NCBI RefSeq assembly: GCF_003259315.1
Contig: NZ_QLLT01000026.1
Span: 1 to 64,000 of the forward strand
Source of the DNA: Kitasatospora sp. SolWspMP-SS2h
GTDB lineage: Bacteria > Actinomycetota > Actinomycetes > Streptomycetales > Streptomycetaceae
Length of the DNA stretch: 64,000 nucleotides
Reading direction: 5' to 3'
Shown: piece by piece, positions 27,125 to 36,186 of the stretch
Numbering within the stretch: the stretch's first letter is position 1
How the letters are laid out: every line of letters starts with the position of its first letter
Program-made: the position numbers and the translations under genes
Notes under the pieces: model-generated
Told to the model about the DNA's origin: nothing
The model's database searches: none
The model's input: only the letters and a program-made list of their open reading frames with translations

Positions 27125-28162
27125 TCAACGACGCGGTTGGGCGTCCAGGACCTGCTGCAGTGCCTCGAACTCCTCGACGCACTTGCCCGCCCCCAGCGCC
27201 ACCGAGTCCAGCGGGTTCTCCGCGATGTGCACCGGCATGCCGGTCTCCCGGCGCAGCCGCTCGTCCAGGCCGCGGAGCAGGGCGCCGCCGCCGGTGAGCA
27301 CGATGCCGCGGTCCATCACGTCGCCCGCGAGCTCCGGCGGGCACTGGTCCAGCGTGGTCTTGACCGAGTCGATGATCGAGTTCACCGGCTCGTCGATGGC
27401 CTCGCGGACCTCGGCGGCCGAGATGACCACGGTCTTCGGCAGGCCGGAGACCAGGTCGCGGCCGCGGATCTCGGCGTGCTCGTCCTTCTCGCCCTCCAGG
27501 CCGAACGCGGAGCCGATCGACATCTTGATCTGCTCGGCGGAGCGCTCGCCCAGCAGCAGGCTGTACTCCTTCTTGATGTGCTGGACGATGGCGCTGTCCA
27601 GCTCGTCGCCGGCGACCCGCAGCGACTGCGCGGTGACGATCCCGCCGAGCGAGATCACCGCGACCTCGGTGGTGCCGCCGCCGATGTCGACCACCATGTT
27701 GCCGGTCGGCTCGTGCACGGGCAGGCCGGAGCCGATCGCCGCGGCCATCGGCTCCTCGATGATGTGCACCTGGCGGGCGCCGGCCTGCATGCTGGCCTCG
27801 ACCACGGCGCGGCGCTCGACGCCGGTGATGCCGGAGGGGACGCAGACCACGACCCGCGGGCGGACCAGGTAGCGGCGGCGGTGGATCTTCATGATGAAGT
27901 ACCGCAGCATCCGCTCGGTGATCTCGAAGTCGGCGATCACGCCGTCCTTGAGCGGGCGGATCGCGACGATGTTGCCGGGGGTCCGGCCGATCATCTTCTT
28001 CGCCTCGGCCCCGACCGCGAGGATTCCGCCGGTGTTGGTGTTCACGGCCACCACCGACGGCTCGTTCAGCACGATGCCCTTGCCCCGGACGTACACCAGC
28101 GTGTTCGCGGTGCCTAGGTCGATCGCCAGGTCCCGGCCGAGAAACGACAGGTTGTTCGCCAT
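27125..28162 (-). CDS. mreB: Rod shape-determining protein MreB
   Basis: 345 residues, actin-like ATPase. Nucleotide-binding motifs are DLAIDLGTANTLVYV at the N-terminus, VVDIGGGTTEVAVISLGG near residue 160 and IVLTGGGALLRGLD near residue 290. In Streptomyces MreB acts mainly in spore-wall assembly rather than hyphal growth. The ATG at 28162 (MANNLSF) was preferred over an upstream in-frame codon. First gene of mreB-mreC-mreD-pbp2-rodA. Confidence 0.98.
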   Translation of the reverse strand: MANNLSFLGRDLAIDLGTANTLVYVRGKGIVLNEPSVVAVNTNTGGILAVGAEAKKMIGRTPGNIVAIRPLKDGVIADFEITERMLRYFIMKIHRRRYLVRPRVVVCVPSGITGVERRAVVEASMQAGARQVHIIEEPMAAAIGSGLPVHEPTGNMVVDIGGGTTEVAVISLGGIVTAQSLRVAGDELDSAIVQHIKKEYSLLLGERSAEQIKMSIGSAFGLEGEKDEHAEIRGRDLVSGLPKTVVISAAEVREAIDEPVNSIIDSVKTTLDQCPPELAGDVMDRGIVLTGGGALLRGLDERLRRETGMPVHIAENPLDSVALGAGKCVEEFEALQQVLDAQPRR

Positions 28163-28362
28163 GGGATGTCGAGTGCCTTCCCGAGTTCGGATCAAGGGCG
28201 GGGAGCGGGCCGGCCGTGCGAGCCCGCGAACGGGCTGACGGCGGCTGAGCAGCCGCTCCGTGCCCGTGAGTTGGGTCCATCGTAGTCACGCCGGTCAGCG
28301 CGGGCGGCGGCTACGGCGTGCCGCCCATTCTCCGGGGGCGAATCAGCTTCTCCTGGCATTGG

Positions 28363-28388
28363 GACGCCGTGTCGGAGGGTAGGGTTCC
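28363..28388 (-). promoter_or_regulatory. ECF sigma-E-like promoter before mreB
   Basis: On the minus strand, GGAACC (28388-28383) and CGTC (28366-28363) are separated by exactly 16 bases. This fits the GGAAC-N16/17-CGT pattern of Streptomyces sigma-E and related ECF promoters. Transcription from it would give a leader of about 195 bases before mreB. The whole gap from mreB to the ndk stop (28163-28514) contains no convincing gene and is otherwise unremarkable. Confidence 0.6.
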
Positions 28389-28514
28389 GTGATTTGAGGA
28401 TTAACGCCCAGAGGGAGCAACCCGATCCGCCGTCCGGCCCCTGAGCTGCTCGTTCCCCGTGGGCGGCGCCCCATGCCCGGCGGGGGCACGGAGCACCGGA
28501 TCGCTACCGGACCC

Positions 28515-28928
28515 TCACGCGTGCGCGGGGAAGAAGATCTTGATCTCGCGCTCGGCCGACTCCGGGGAGTCCGAGGCGTGGATCAGGTTCTCCCGGGTGA
28601 TGGTCGCGTAGTCGCCGCGGATGGTGCCCGCGCCGGCCGCCAGCGGGTCGGTCGCGCCGGCCAGCGCCCGGATGCCGGGGACGACGTTCTCGCCCTCGAC
28701 GATCAGCGCGATCGACGGGCCGGAGGTCATGAAGCCCAGCAGCGGCTCGTAGAAGTCGCGGCCGACGTGCTCGGCGTAGTGCTGCTCCAGGGTGGCGCGG
28801 TCGAAGGTGCGAAGCTCCATCGCAGCGAACCGCCAGCCGGCCTTGCGCTCGATCCGGCTGATGATCTCGCCGGCCAGGCCGCGCTGCACGGCGTCGGGCT
28901 TGAGCAGGACGAGAGTGCGCTGGGACAC
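28515..28928 (-). CDS. ndk: Nucleoside diphosphate kinase
   Basis: 137 residues, the standard Ndk length. It moves the terminal phosphate between nucleoside triphosphates and diphosphates through a phosphohistidine. The catalytic His lies in ENLIHASDSPESAEREI; RTLVLLKPDAVQRG opens the fold. The GTG start at 28928 has AGGAG seven bases before it, which rules out a longer N-terminus. It follows folC and the DUF4233 gene on the same strand. Confidence 0.98.
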   Translation of the reverse strand: MSQRTLVLLKPDAVQRGLAGEIISRIERKAGWRFAAMELRTFDRATLEQHYAEHVGRDFYEPLLGFMTSGPSIALIVEGENVVPGIRALAGATDPLAAGAGTIRGDYATITRENLIHASDSPESAEREIKIFFPAHA

Positions 28929-29024
28929 GGTACGGCTCCTGAGGTGTTCGGTCGTGCCTGACTGTGCCCCCGACACTACCCCGGCCGGGCCGGCACCCCG
29001 TCGCCCAGTCCCACGTCAGGCCGG

Positions 29025-29402
29025 TCAGGCCGGAGCCGGGGCCCCGTCGACAGGGGACTCGGCGGCGGCCGACTCGGCGGCGGCCCGCCGGGCCTTGAAC
29101 TCGTCGATCTTGCGGCCGTAGTGGACCGAGCACCACCACAGGCCGCCGAACACCACGCCGAAGGCGTACATGGTCGGCAGCACCAGCCCGGCGGCCAGCA
29201 CGGCCAGTTGCAGCGCCCAGCCGACGTACACCGCGCCGGGGCGGGTGATCACGCCGCACAGCAGCACGCACAGCGCGATCGCCACCGCGCTGACCGCCCA
29301 GATGGTGCCGGTGCCGACGTCGGTGAGCTTCATCGCCACCAGGCCGGCGAACATGATCAGCAGGGCCTCGCCGATCAGGGTGGAGGAGCACAGGGTGCGC
29401 AT
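29025..29402 (-). CDS. DUF4233 membrane protein
   Basis: 125 residues with four hydrophobic segments (ALLIMFAGLVAMKL, IWAVSAVAIALCVLLCGVI, WALQLAVLAAGLVLP, MYAFGVVFGGLWWCSVHYG) and a charged Ala/Glu tail. This family is found directly downstream of folC across actinobacteria, but its function is unknown. Its start lies six bases after the folC stop, so it is translated from the same message. Confidence 0.9.
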   Translation of the reverse strand: MRTLCSSTLIGEALLIMFAGLVAMKLTDVGTGTIWAVSAVAIALCVLLCGVITRPGAVYVGWALQLAVLAAGLVLPTMYAFGVVFGGLWWCSVHYGRKIDEFKARRAAAESAAAESPVDGAPAPA

Positions 29403-29408
29403 CGGCGG

Positions 29409-30800
29409 CTACTTCCTTCCGAACAGCAGGCGCGCCTCGCCCACCGTGATGACGGAGCCGGTGACCAGGACGCCGGCACCGCCGAGGTCCTCCTCCTCGG
29501 CGAGGGTGACGGCGGCGTCGATCGCGTCGTCCAGGCGCGGCTCGACCTGCACCCGGTCCTCGCCGAAGACCTCGACGGCGAGGGCGGCCAGCCGGTCGAC
29601 CGGCATCGCGCGGTGGGTGGAGTTCTGGGTGACCACGACCTCGGCCAGGATCGGCTCGAAGACCTCCAGCAGGCCGGTGACGTCCTTGTCGCCGCTGGTG
29701 GCGATGACGCCGACCAGCTTGGTGAAGCCGAACGCCTCGCCGATCGCACTGGCCGCGGCCTGCGCGCCGTGCGGGTTGTGCGCGGCGTCCAGGATGACGG
29801 TGGGGCTGCGCCGGACCACCTCCAGCCGGCCCGGGGAGGAGACGCCGAACAGCGCCTGCCGGACCTTCTCCTCGTCCAGGTGCTCGGCGCCGCCCTGGCC
29901 GATGCCGAAGAACGCCTCGACCGCGGCGAGCGCCAGCGCGGCGTTCTGCGCCTGGTGGTCGCCGTGCAGCGGGAGGAAGAGCTCCGGGTACTCGTGGCCG
30001 CCGATGCCGCGCAAGGTCACCAGCTGGCCGCCGACCGCGACCTCGCGGCGCAGCACACCGAACTCCAGGCCCTCGCGGGCCACCGTGGCGTCCACCTCGA
30101 CGGCGCGGCGCAGGATCGTCTCGGCCGCGTCCAGCTGCTGCTGGGCGACCACGGCGAGCGCGCCGGGCTTGATGATCCCGGACTTCTCGACCGCGATCTC
30201 GCCGGTGGTCTCCCCCAGCTTGTCGGTGTGGTCCAGGCCGATCGGGGTGATCACCGCGACCTGGGCGTCGATCACGTTGGTGGCATCCCAGGAGCCGCCC
30301 ATGCCGACCTCGACCACCGCGACGTCCACCGGCGCGTCGGCGAAGGCGGCGTAGGCCATGCCGGTGAGCACCTCGAAGAAGGACATCGCGACCGGCTGGG
30401 CGGCGTCGACCATCCGCACGTAGGGCTCGACGTCCCGGTAGGTCTCGACGAACTTCTCCGGGCTGATCGGCGCGCCGTCCAGGCTGATCCGCTCGGTGAC
30501 GGACTCCACGTGCGGGGAGGTGTAGCGGCCGGTGCGCAGCTCGAAGGCGCCCAGCAGCTGCTCGACCATCCGGGCGGTGGAGGTCTTGCCGTTGGTGCCG
30601 GTGATGTGGATCGAGGGGTAGGAGCGCTGCGGCTGGCCGAGGATGTCCATCAGCGCCTCGATCCGGTCGAGCGAGGGCTCCAGCTTGTTCTCCGGCCAGC
30701 GGGTGGCCAGCTCGGCCTCGACGGCGCGCAGTTCGGGGTCGGTGCCGCCGGCGTCGGCGGGGCGGACGGTGTAGGGGTTGGGCTCGGCCTTGTCGCTCAC
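29409..30800 (-). CDS. folC: Bifunctional folylpolyglutamate synthase/dihydrofolate synthase
   Basis: 463 residues, Mur-ligase fold. It joins glutamate to dihydropteroate and then extends the polyglutamate tail. The ATP-binding loop IHITGTNGKTSTARMVEQLL lies near residue 65. Further motifs are SPHVESVTERI, EVGMGGSWDATNVI, THRAMPVDRLAAL and VLVTGSVITVGEARLL at the C-terminus. GTG start at 30800. Head of the folC-DUF4233-ndk series. Confidence 0.97.
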   Translation of the reverse strand: MSDKAEPNPYTVRPADAGGTDPELRAVEAELATRWPENKLEPSLDRIEALMDILGQPQRSYPSIHITGTNGKTSTARMVEQLLGAFELRTGRYTSPHVESVTERISLDGAPISPEKFVETYRDVEPYVRMVDAAQPVAMSFFEVLTGMAYAAFADAPVDVAVVEVGMGGSWDATNVIDAQVAVITPIGLDHTDKLGETTGEIAVEKSGIIKPGALAVVAQQQLDAAETILRRAVEVDATVAREGLEFGVLRREVAVGGQLVTLRGIGGHEYPELFLPLHGDHQAQNAALALAAVEAFFGIGQGGAEHLDEEKVRQALFGVSSPGRLEVVRRSPTVILDAAHNPHGAQAAASAIGEAFGFTKLVGVIATSGDKDVTGLLEVFEPILAEVVVTQNSTHRAMPVDRLAALAVEVFGEDRVQVEPRLDDAIDAAVTLAEEEDLGGAGVLVTGSVITVGEARLLFGRK

Positions 30801-30861
30801 CCCGCCAGTCTAAGGACTCCGTGCGCCGCGGCCGGACGGGCACCCCGGCCCGCAGGCCCCC

Positions 30862-30890
30862 TTGACACCGGAATTGGTCTACTCCACCGT
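30862..30890 (+). promoter_or_regulatory. Promoter with DasR-site-like element before the chitinase gene
   Basis: A consensus -35 TTGACA (30862-30867) is followed 17 bases later by a weak -10 (CACCGT). Between them, TGGTCTACTCCA (30875-30886) matches the Streptomyces DasR operator core TGGTCTAGACCA at 10 of 12 positions. Such placement fits repression by DasR and release by glucosamine-6-phosphate. The gene starts 80 bases downstream. Confidence 0.6.
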
Positions 30891-30969
30891 GTGAGTCGCT
30901 CCCACCCGCTCCCCGCACCGAGCTTCCCGCACCGCACCCCCCATCGACACTCCCCCACCTGGAGATGGC

Positions 30970-32517
30970 ATGCGTGCACCACAGCCCCGTCCCCGCCCGC
31001 GCGCCGGGCGGGCCCTGCTCGCCGGACTGCTGGCGGCCTCCACCGGCCTGGTCGGCCTGGTCCTGACCGGTACCGGCACGGCCACCGCCGCCGCGCCCAA
31101 CGTGAACGTGGTCGTCAACGGCGACTTCTCGGCCGGCAACCACCTCAGCCCGTGGACCTGCGGCCCGACCGTCACCGCGGTGAACAACGCCGCCACCGGC
31201 TGGGACCTCCAGGGCTCCCCGGCCGGCAACGACTACGCCAACTGCAGCCAGACCGTCACCGTGCTGCCCAACTCCACGTACACCCTGAGCACCGTGGTGC
31301 AGGGCAGCTACGTGTTCGCGGGCGTCACCGGCACCGGCGGCACCGACCCGTCCACCTGGAGCTCCAACGCCGGGTGGAACACCCTGACCTCCACCTTCAC
31401 CACCGGCGCGGCCACCACCTCGGTGTCGGTCTGGTTCCACGGCTGGTACGGGCAGACCCCGTTTCTGGTCGACCGGGTCTCGCTGGTCGGGCCGGGCAAC
31501 GGCACCAGCCCGTCGCCCTCGTCCTCCCCCTCGACCGGCACCTCGCCGACCCCGTCGCCGTCCCCCTCGACCAGCGCCTCGCCCTCGCCGTCCCCGTCGG
31601 CGTCGAGCAGCCCGACCGCGCCGCCCCGCCGGCACCTGCTGACCGGCTACTGGCAGGACTTCTACAACGGCGCGACGCCGCAGCGGATCAGCGACGTCCC
31701 GGCCGCGTACGACATCATCGCGGTGGCCTTCGCGGACGCCACCGGCACCCCGGGCGGGCTGGGCTTCACCCTGGACCCGACGCTCTCCTCCAAGCTCGGC
31801 GGCTACACCGAGGCCCAGTTCAAGGCCGACATCGCGGCCAAGCGGGCGGCCGGCAAGAAGGTGGTCATCTCGGTCGGCGGGCAGAACGGCACCGTCTCGG
31901 TGGCCGACTCCGCCGCCGCGGCCAACTTCGCCAACTCGGCGTACGCCCTGATCCAGCAGTACGGCTTCGACGGGATCGACATCGACCTGGAGAACGGCGT
32001 CAACTCCACCTACATGGCGCAGGCGCTGCACGCCCTGGCGGCCAAGGTCGGGTCCGGCTTCGTGCTGACCATGGCCCCGGAGACCATCGGCATGCAGTCC
32101 ACCGGCGGGGAGTACTTCAAGCTGGCGCTGGCCACCAAGGACATCCTGACCATCGTCAACATGCAGTACTACAACAGCGGCGCGATGCTCGGCTGCGACG
32201 GCGGGGTCTACTCGCAGGGCACCGAGAACTTCCTCACCGGCCTGGCCTGCATCCAGCTCCAGGGCGGCCTGCGGCCCGACCAGGTCGGCCTGGGCGTCCC
32301 GGCCTCCACCAGCGCGGCGGGCGGCGGCTTCATCAGCCCGTCGGTGGTGAACAACGCGCTGGACTGCCTGGCCGCCGGCACCAACTGCGGCAGCTTCGTC
32401 CCGCCGGCCAAGTGGCCGACCATCGGCGGCGCGATGACCTGGTCCACCAACTGGGACGCCACCGCGGGCAACCCGATCGCCACCACCGTGGGGGCGCACC
32501 TGCACGCGATGCCGTGA
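30970..32517 (+). CDS. Secreted GH18 chitinase with carbohydrate-binding module
   Basis: 515 residues. A signal peptide with a basic start is cut near TATA-AAPN (about residue 40). A carbohydrate-binding-like beta domain follows (residues 42-175: VVNGDFSAGNHLSPWTC), then a 45-residue Ser/Pro/Thr linker and a GH18 catalytic domain. The catalytic motif is FDGIDIDLEN (DxxDxDxE). The Met-rich sugar-binding strands QYYNSGAM and MTWSTNWD match small bacterial family-18 chitinases of the ChiC/ChiD type. It hydrolyses chitin outside the cell. It has its own promoter and terminator and sits between folC and valS, which are adjacent in S. coelicolor as I recall. Confidence 0.93.
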   Translation: MRAPQPRPRPRAGRALLAGLLAASTGLVGLVLTGTGTATAAAPNVNVVVNGDFSAGNHLSPWTCGPTVTAVNNAATGWDLQGSPAGNDYANCSQTVTVLPNSTYTLSTVVQGSYVFAGVTGTGGTDPSTWSSNAGWNTLTSTFTTGAATTSVSVWFHGWYGQTPFLVDRVSLVGPGNGTSPSPSSSPSTGTSPTPSPSPSTSASPSPSPSASSSPTAPPRRHLLTGYWQDFYNGATPQRISDVPAAYDIIAVAFADATGTPGGLGFTLDPTLSSKLGGYTEAQFKADIAAKRAAGKKVVISVGGQNGTVSVADSAAAANFANSAYALIQQYGFDGIDIDLENGVNSTYMAQALHALAAKVGSGFVLTMAPETIGMQSTGGEYFKLALATKDILTIVNMQYYNSGAMLGCDGGVYSQGTENFLTGLACIQLQGGLRPDQVGLGVPASTSAAGGGFISPSVVNNALDCLAAGTNCGSFVPPAKWPTIGGAMTWSTNWDATAGNPIATTVGAHLHAMP

Positions 32518-32530
32518 CCCTTCGTCCGGC

Positions 32531-32567
32531 CGCGTCCCGGTGCGGGAACCGCCCGGGCCGGGACGCG
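32531..32567 (+). terminator. Hairpin after the chitinase gene
   Basis: A 10-bp stem CGCGTCCCGG/CCGGGACGCG around a 17-nt loop, 13 bases after the chitinase stop and before a convergent gene; it could serve both strands. Confidence 0.65.
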
Positions 32568-32580
32568 CGGTGACGAGCCG

Positions 32581-33111
32581 TCAGTACGTCGCGCGGGGCG
32601 TCGGCAGCCGCCCCGCGTGCCGGCGGCGCAGTTCGGCGGCGATCTCCTCGGCCTCGCCCTCCGGCAGCAGCGGCAGCATCATCGCCACCGCCTGCACCAG
32701 GCCGCCGAGCAGGTAGGTGGTGTCGGGGGTGCCGGCCACCAGGGCGCGCACCTGGGCGACGTCGCCCGCGGCGACGGCCTCCAGCAGCAGGGCGGCGCCG
32801 GCCGCCTCCTCGTCCACCGGCACCTGCGAGGTGTCGTGCGGGGCGCGCCGGGCCAGGCCGCGCAGCACCCGGTCGGCGACCTCGGGGGCGTACGCCTTGC
32901 GGACCGCCTCGGCGGCGATCCACACCAGCAGGGTGGCCACTTCGCGTTCGACGTGCTCGGCGAGCAGCCGGTCCAGCTCGGTGTCGAAGGCGATCTGGTT
33001 TCCGTGCCGGAATGCCAGCAGCAGCGTCGCCGCCCGGGCCTTGGCCGCCTCCACCTCTTCCCTCGGAAGTTCGTCCGGAAGTTCGTCGGCCAACTCCCCG
33101 GTCGCCATCAT
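32581..33111 (-). CDS. Hypothetical soluble helical protein
   Basis: 176 residues from an ATG at 33111 (GGAGG eight bases upstream). The composition is Ala/Glu/Arg/Leu with no membrane span longer than the TTYLLGGLVQAVAMMLPLLP segment near residue 140. An acidic N-terminus DELPDELPREEVEAAKARA is followed by long predicted helices. I recognise no domain. It converges on the chitinase gene and lies downstream of an AT-richer stretch (33125-33310) that is unlike most of the window. Confidence 0.72.
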   Translation of the reverse strand: MMATGELADELPDELPREEVEAAKARAATLLLAFRHGNQIAFDTELDRLLAEHVEREVATLLVWIAAEAVRKAYAPEVADRVLRGLARRAPHDTSQVPVDEEAAGAALLLEAVAAGDVAQVRALVAGTPDTTYLLGGLVQAVAMMLPLLPEGEAEEIAAELRRRHAGRLPTPRATY

Positions 33112-33338
33112 GTGCGTGCCCTCCGTTCGTGCCCCGCCCGAATGGGAACTTCCGCCCACCGTACACATCCGGTGTGCAAAGGTCGCTGAACGCGCGCGGG
33201 TGGGCAACGCAATGCATTCCAAATGGCGCGACGGGTCAATTGCCGCACAATGACGCCGAATAGGGGGTGCTCCGGCGATACCGCGACGCGCGGGCAAGGG
33301 AATTGACAACCCGTCGGGAACAACCCGGGAAAAGGCGG

Positions 33339-33372
33339 AGGGCCGCCGCCCCCGACGGGAGCGACGGCCCTT
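33339..33372 (-). terminator. Intrinsic terminator after valS
   Basis: On the minus strand AAGGGCCGTCG pairs imperfectly with CGGCGGCCCTC around a 13-nt loop, and CGCCTTTTCCC follows, giving a short T-tract. It begins 13 bases beyond the valS stop. Confidence 0.75.
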
Positions 33373-33384
33373 GCCGGCCCGCGG

Positions 33385-36024
33385 TCAGCCCTGCGGCAGC
33401 GCCGCGAGCTGGGCGGTGATCCGCTCGATGTCGGCCTCGGCGGCCGCCAGCCGGACGCGGATCTTGGCGACCACCTCGTCCGGCGCCTTGGCCAGGAAGG
33501 CCTCGTTGCCGAGCTTGCCGGTGGTCTGCGCCTTCTCCTTCTCGGCGGCGGCCAAGTCCTTCTGCAGGCGCTTGCGTTCGGCCGCCACGTCGATGGTGCC
33601 GGACAGGTCGAGCGCGACGGTGGTGCCGGCCACCGGCAGCGCGGCGGTGGCGTGGAAGCCCTCCTCGGGCACCGTCAGCCGCAGCAGCGCGCGGATCGCC
33701 GCCTCGTGCACCTCCAGCCGGTGGCCGGCCAGCTCCAGCCGGGCCGGGACCTTCTGGGTGTCGCGCAGGCCCTGGTCGTTGCGGAACCGGCGGACCTCGG
33801 TGACCACCTGCCGCAGCAGGGCGATCTCCGACTCGGCGTCGGCGTCCCGGTAGCCGGAGTCCGTCGGCCACTCGGCGACGACCACCGACTCGGCGCCGGT
33901 CAGCGCCGTCCACAGCGCGTCGGTGACGAACGGGACGATCGGGTGCAGCAGGCGCAGCGTCACGTCCAGCACCTCGCCGAGCACCCGGCGGGCGTGGTCG
34001 GCCCGCGGGCCGCCGCCGTTCAGGGTGGTCTTGGAGAGCTCGACGTACCAGTCGAAGACCTCGTCCCAGGCGAAGTGGAACAGCGCGTCGGAGACCTTCG
34101 CGAACTCGAAGTCCTCGTAGAGCGCGTCGACTTCGGCCACCGTGGCGTTCAGCCGGGAGAGGATCCAGCGGTCCGCGGCGGTGAGCTCCTCCGGCGCGGG
34201 CAGCGGGCCCCGGACGGTGGCGCCGTTCATCAGCGCGAACCGGGTGGCGTTCCAGATCTTGTTGCAGAAGTTCCGCGAGCCCTTGACCCAGTCCTCGCCG
34301 ATCGGCACGTCGGCGCCGGGGTTGGCGCCGCGGGCCAGCGTGAAGCGGACGGCGTCGGCGCCGTAGGCGTCCATCCAGTCCAGCGGGTCGACGGCGGTGC
34401 CGGAGGACTTCGACATCTTCTTGCCGAACTCGTCGCGGACCAGGCCGGTCAGCGCCACCGTCTTGAACGGGGCCTCGCCGTCCATCGCGTACAGGCCGAA
34501 CATCATCATCCGGGCGACCCAGAAGAAGATGATGTCGTGGCCGGTCAGCAGGACGTCGGTCGGGTAGAACTTCTCCAGGTCGGCGGTGCGCTCCGGCCAG
34601 CCCAGGGTGGAGAACGGCCACAGGCCGGAGGAGAACCAGGTGTCCAGCACGTCCGGGTCCTGGGTCCAGCCCTCGCCGGCGGGCGGCTGCTCGTCCGGGC
34701 CGACGCAGACGACCTCGCCGTCCGGGCCGTACCAGACCGGGATGCGGTGGCCCCACCAGAGCTGGCGCGAGATGCACCAGTCGTACATGTTGTCGACCCA
34801 GTCGAAGTAGCGGCGCTCCAGCTCCTTCGGGTGGATCTCGACCCGGCCGTCGCGGACCGCGTCGCCCGCGGCCTTCGCCAGCGGCTCGACCTTGACCCAC
34901 CACTGCAGCGACAGCCGCGGCTCGACCACGGTGTGGCAGCGCGAGCAGTGGCCGACCGCGTGCTCGTACGGGCGCTTCTCGGCGACGATCCGGCCCTGCT
35001 CGCGCAGCGCGCCGACCACGGCGGAGCGGGCCTCCAGCCGGTCCAGGCCGAGGAACGGGCCGTGCACCGTGATGATGCCGCGGTCGTCCATCACCGTCAG
35101 GTTGGGCAGGCCGTGCCGCTGGCCGATGGCGAAGTCGTTCGGGTCGTGCGCGGGCGTCACCTTGACGGCGCCGGTGCCGAACTCCGGGTCGACGTGCTCG
35201 TCGGCGACGACCGGGATCTCACGGTCCGTCAGCGGCAGCTTGACCGTCCGGCCGACCAGGTGCGCGTAGCGCTCGTCGGACGGGTGGACGGCCACCGCGG
35301 TGTCGCCCAGCAGGGTCTCGGCGCGGGTGGTGGCGACCACGATCGCGTCCGCGCCGTCGCCGTAGCGGATCGAGACCAGCTCGCCGGGCACGTTCTCGTG
35401 CTCGACCTCGATGTCGGAGAGCGCGGTCAGGCAGCGCGGGCACCAGTTGATGATGCGCTCGGCGCGGTAGATCAGGCCGTCGTCGAAGAGCTTCTTGAAG
35501 ATGGTCTGGACGGCCTGCGAGAGGCCCTCGTCCATGGTGAAGCGCTCGCGCGACCAGTCCACGCCGTCGCCGAGCCGGCGCATCTGGCCGAGGATCCGGC
35601 CGCCGTAGTTCTCCTTCCACTCCCAGACCTTGTCGACGAAGGCCTCCCGGCCCAGGTCGTGCCGGGACAGGCCGGCCTCGGCGAGCTGCTGCTCCACCTT
35701 GTTCTGGGTGGCGATGCCCGCGTGGTCCATGCCCGGGAGCCACAGCGCCTCGAAGCCGAGCATCCGCTTGCGGCGGGTCAGCGCGTCCATCAGCGTGTGC
35801 TGGAAGGCGTGGCCCAGGTGCAGCGCGCCGGTGACGTTCGGGGGCGGGATGACGATGGTGTACGGGGGCTTCTCGCTCTTCGCGTCGGCCGTGAAGTAAC
35901 CGCGCTCCACCCAGCGCTCGTACAGCTCGCCCTCTACCTCGGCCGGGGCGTAGGTCGTCGGGAGGGTGGCTGCGTCGTCCCCGGGGTGCGAGTTCGCGGG
36001 GCGCTGGTTCGTCGTGTCGGTCAC
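33385..36024 (-). CDS. valS: Valyl-tRNA synthetase
   Basis: 879 residues, class I synthetase. The HIGH motif is GALHLGHAF near residue 68, the KMSKS motif is FGKKMSKSSG near residue 540, and the editing domain carries VVATTRAETLLGDTAVAVHP. Two Cys pairs (NWCPRC and GHCSRC) lie in the catalytic region. The C-terminal valine-type coiled coil is AAERKRLQKDLAAAEKEKAQ. GTG start at 36024 with no Shine-Dalgarno sequence, so the message may be leaderless or weakly initiated. It is divergent from the 36187 gene; a TACGAT box at 36103-36108 lies in the shared gap. Confidence 0.97.
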   Translation of the reverse strand: MTDTTNQRPANSHPGDDAATLPTTYAPAEVEGELYERWVERGYFTADAKSEKPPYTIVIPPPNVTGALHLGHAFQHTLMDALTRRKRMLGFEALWLPGMDHAGIATQNKVEQQLAEAGLSRHDLGREAFVDKVWEWKENYGGRILGQMRRLGDGVDWSRERFTMDEGLSQAVQTIFKKLFDDGLIYRAERIINWCPRCLTALSDIEVEHENVPGELVSIRYGDGADAIVVATTRAETLLGDTAVAVHPSDERYAHLVGRTVKLPLTDREIPVVADEHVDPEFGTGAVKVTPAHDPNDFAIGQRHGLPNLTVMDDRGIITVHGPFLGLDRLEARSAVVGALREQGRIVAEKRPYEHAVGHCSRCHTVVEPRLSLQWWVKVEPLAKAAGDAVRDGRVEIHPKELERRYFDWVDNMYDWCISRQLWWGHRIPVWYGPDGEVVCVGPDEQPPAGEGWTQDPDVLDTWFSSGLWPFSTLGWPERTADLEKFYPTDVLLTGHDIIFFWVARMMMFGLYAMDGEAPFKTVALTGLVRDEFGKKMSKSSGTAVDPLDWMDAYGADAVRFTLARGANPGADVPIGEDWVKGSRNFCNKIWNATRFALMNGATVRGPLPAPEELTAADRWILSRLNATVAEVDALYEDFEFAKVSDALFHFAWDEVFDWYVELSKTTLNGGGPRADHARRVLGEVLDVTLRLLHPIVPFVTDALWTALTGAESVVVAEWPTDSGYRDADAESEIALLRQVVTEVRRFRNDQGLRDTQKVPARLELAGHRLEVHEAAIRALLRLTVPEEGFHATAALPVAGTTVALDLSGTIDVAAERKRLQKDLAAAEKEKAQTTGKLGNEAFLAKAPDEVVAKIRVRLAAAEADIERITAQLAALPQG

Positions 36025-36186
36025 GACGAACAGTTTACGGAAGTGCGGACCTCGGTTACGAACCGACGGTGTCCGGACCACTCGGGCACGGTGGGGGGAC
36101 CGTACGATAGCGTGCCGCATGCTCGACCACTCGACCGACCACAAGAGGGCCGCGGAACGCGCAAGCGGCGGGGGAGACTGACGACG

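Noticed and set aside
28504..32505. 4-kb minus-strand open frame spanning ndk to the chitinase
   Set aside because: It runs through ndk, folC and the antisense of the chitinase in wrong frames; no domain matches.
35000..36186. T-box element before valS
   Set aside because: The gap before valS is only about 160 bases to the divergent gene, shows no specifier or antiterminator structure, and actinobacterial T-boxes mainly precede ileS.
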